Source of the DNA: Pseudomonas mosselii
GTDB taxonomy: Bacteria > Pseudomonadota > Gammaproteobacteria > Pseudomonadales > Pseudomonadaceae
Direction of reading: 5' to 3'
DNA: 59,166 bases
NCBI RefSeq assembly: GCF_003205295.1
Contig: NZ_QJRP01000028.1
Span: 1 to 59,166, forward strand
Shown here in pieces: positions 59,081-59,166 of the stretch. The notes beneath the pieces were generated by a model that ran no database searches, was not told where the DNA came from, and saw only the letters and a list, made by a program, of their open reading frames with translations. The position numbers were made by a program, and so were the translations under genes. Positions within the stretch are counted from its first letter, which is position 1; each line of letters begins with the position of its first letter.

Positions 59081-59166
59081 GCGCCCACTTCCGACGTAGT
59101 CGAAACGGAAAACCTTTTGTTAATCAATAGGTTGAATGTTTCAGGTAGTATCGGAGGTGCTTCGAT

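Noticed and set aside
1..59166. CRISPR arrays, tRNA or rRNA genes, insertion sequences, prophage genes
   Set aside because: I looked for regular short repeats, cloverleaf patterns, transposase motifs and phage structural proteins and saw none. The repeated palindromes are REPs.

Overview
This window comes from a high-GC gammaproteobacterium, almost certainly a fluorescent Pseudomonas of the P. putida group. Three things point there. The run glyA, a MorA-type GGDEF/EAL protein, a small zinc-ribbon-like gene, ettA and gdhA is one I remember from P. putida. The adenine deaminase to omega-amino acid:pyruvate aminotransferase/mmsA segment is also P. putida-like. The intergenic spaces carry the GGAGCGGGC/GGAGCGGCC REP palindromes typical of this genus. 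All of this rests on reading and memory of families; no database search was possible.

Layout. Positions 1-2917 hold the end of a type I secretion operon (ABC ATPase tail, HlyD-type adaptor, TolC-type outer-membrane factor); its cargo lies outside the window. Positions 3.2-9.7 kb hold a purine permease, a PilZ protein, a cstA-ybdD-yjiA nutrient-uptake operon and a small RelE-like toxin/Xre antitoxin pair. Positions 9.8-19.4 kb are core genes: glyA, morA, a zinc-ribbon-like gene, ettA and gdhA. Positions 19.4-22.9 kb hold a Gly/Val-rich collagen-like lipoprotein followed by a two-partner-secretion (TpsB) outer-membrane transporter. Positions 23.1-38.2 kb are a complete Flp/Tad pilus locus: flp, rcpC, rcpA, tadZABCD, a DUF3613 gene, pprB, the fppA prepilin peptidase, tadE, pprA and tadG, plus an extra stand-alone receiver next to flp. 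Positions 38.3-45.1 kb hold two DUF4136 lipoproteins, cmoM, a MazG-like pyrophosphohydrolase and a divergent fatty-acid cluster (MaoC, FabG-like and thiolase genes with an AraC regulator). Positions 45.1-48.7 kb are a copper-efflux module (cueR, copA, a small exported protein, copZ). Positions 48.9-59.2 kb hold a Bcr/CflA exporter, an ArsR-like regulator, adenine deaminase, an SDR, a YigZ protein, TetR and LysR regulators, and the aminotransferase/mmsA pair.

How the genes work together. The centre (11-38 kb) is largely a surface-attachment region: a c-di-GMP enzyme, a predicted surface lipoprotein with a TpsB pore, and a Tad pilus with its PprA/PprB two-component control. The strongest new signals are non-coding. 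One is a shared TGATGGCAA / GGCAA-N-TTGCC motif in front of four Tad transcription units. Another is a chain of inverted repeats before the collagen-like lipoprotein. A third is a leader with mutually exclusive GGAGGCA/TGCCTCC pairings before the ArsR-like gene. The fourth is a cluster of DnaA boxes, including two perfect ones exactly 200 bp apart in similar repeats, before yigZ.
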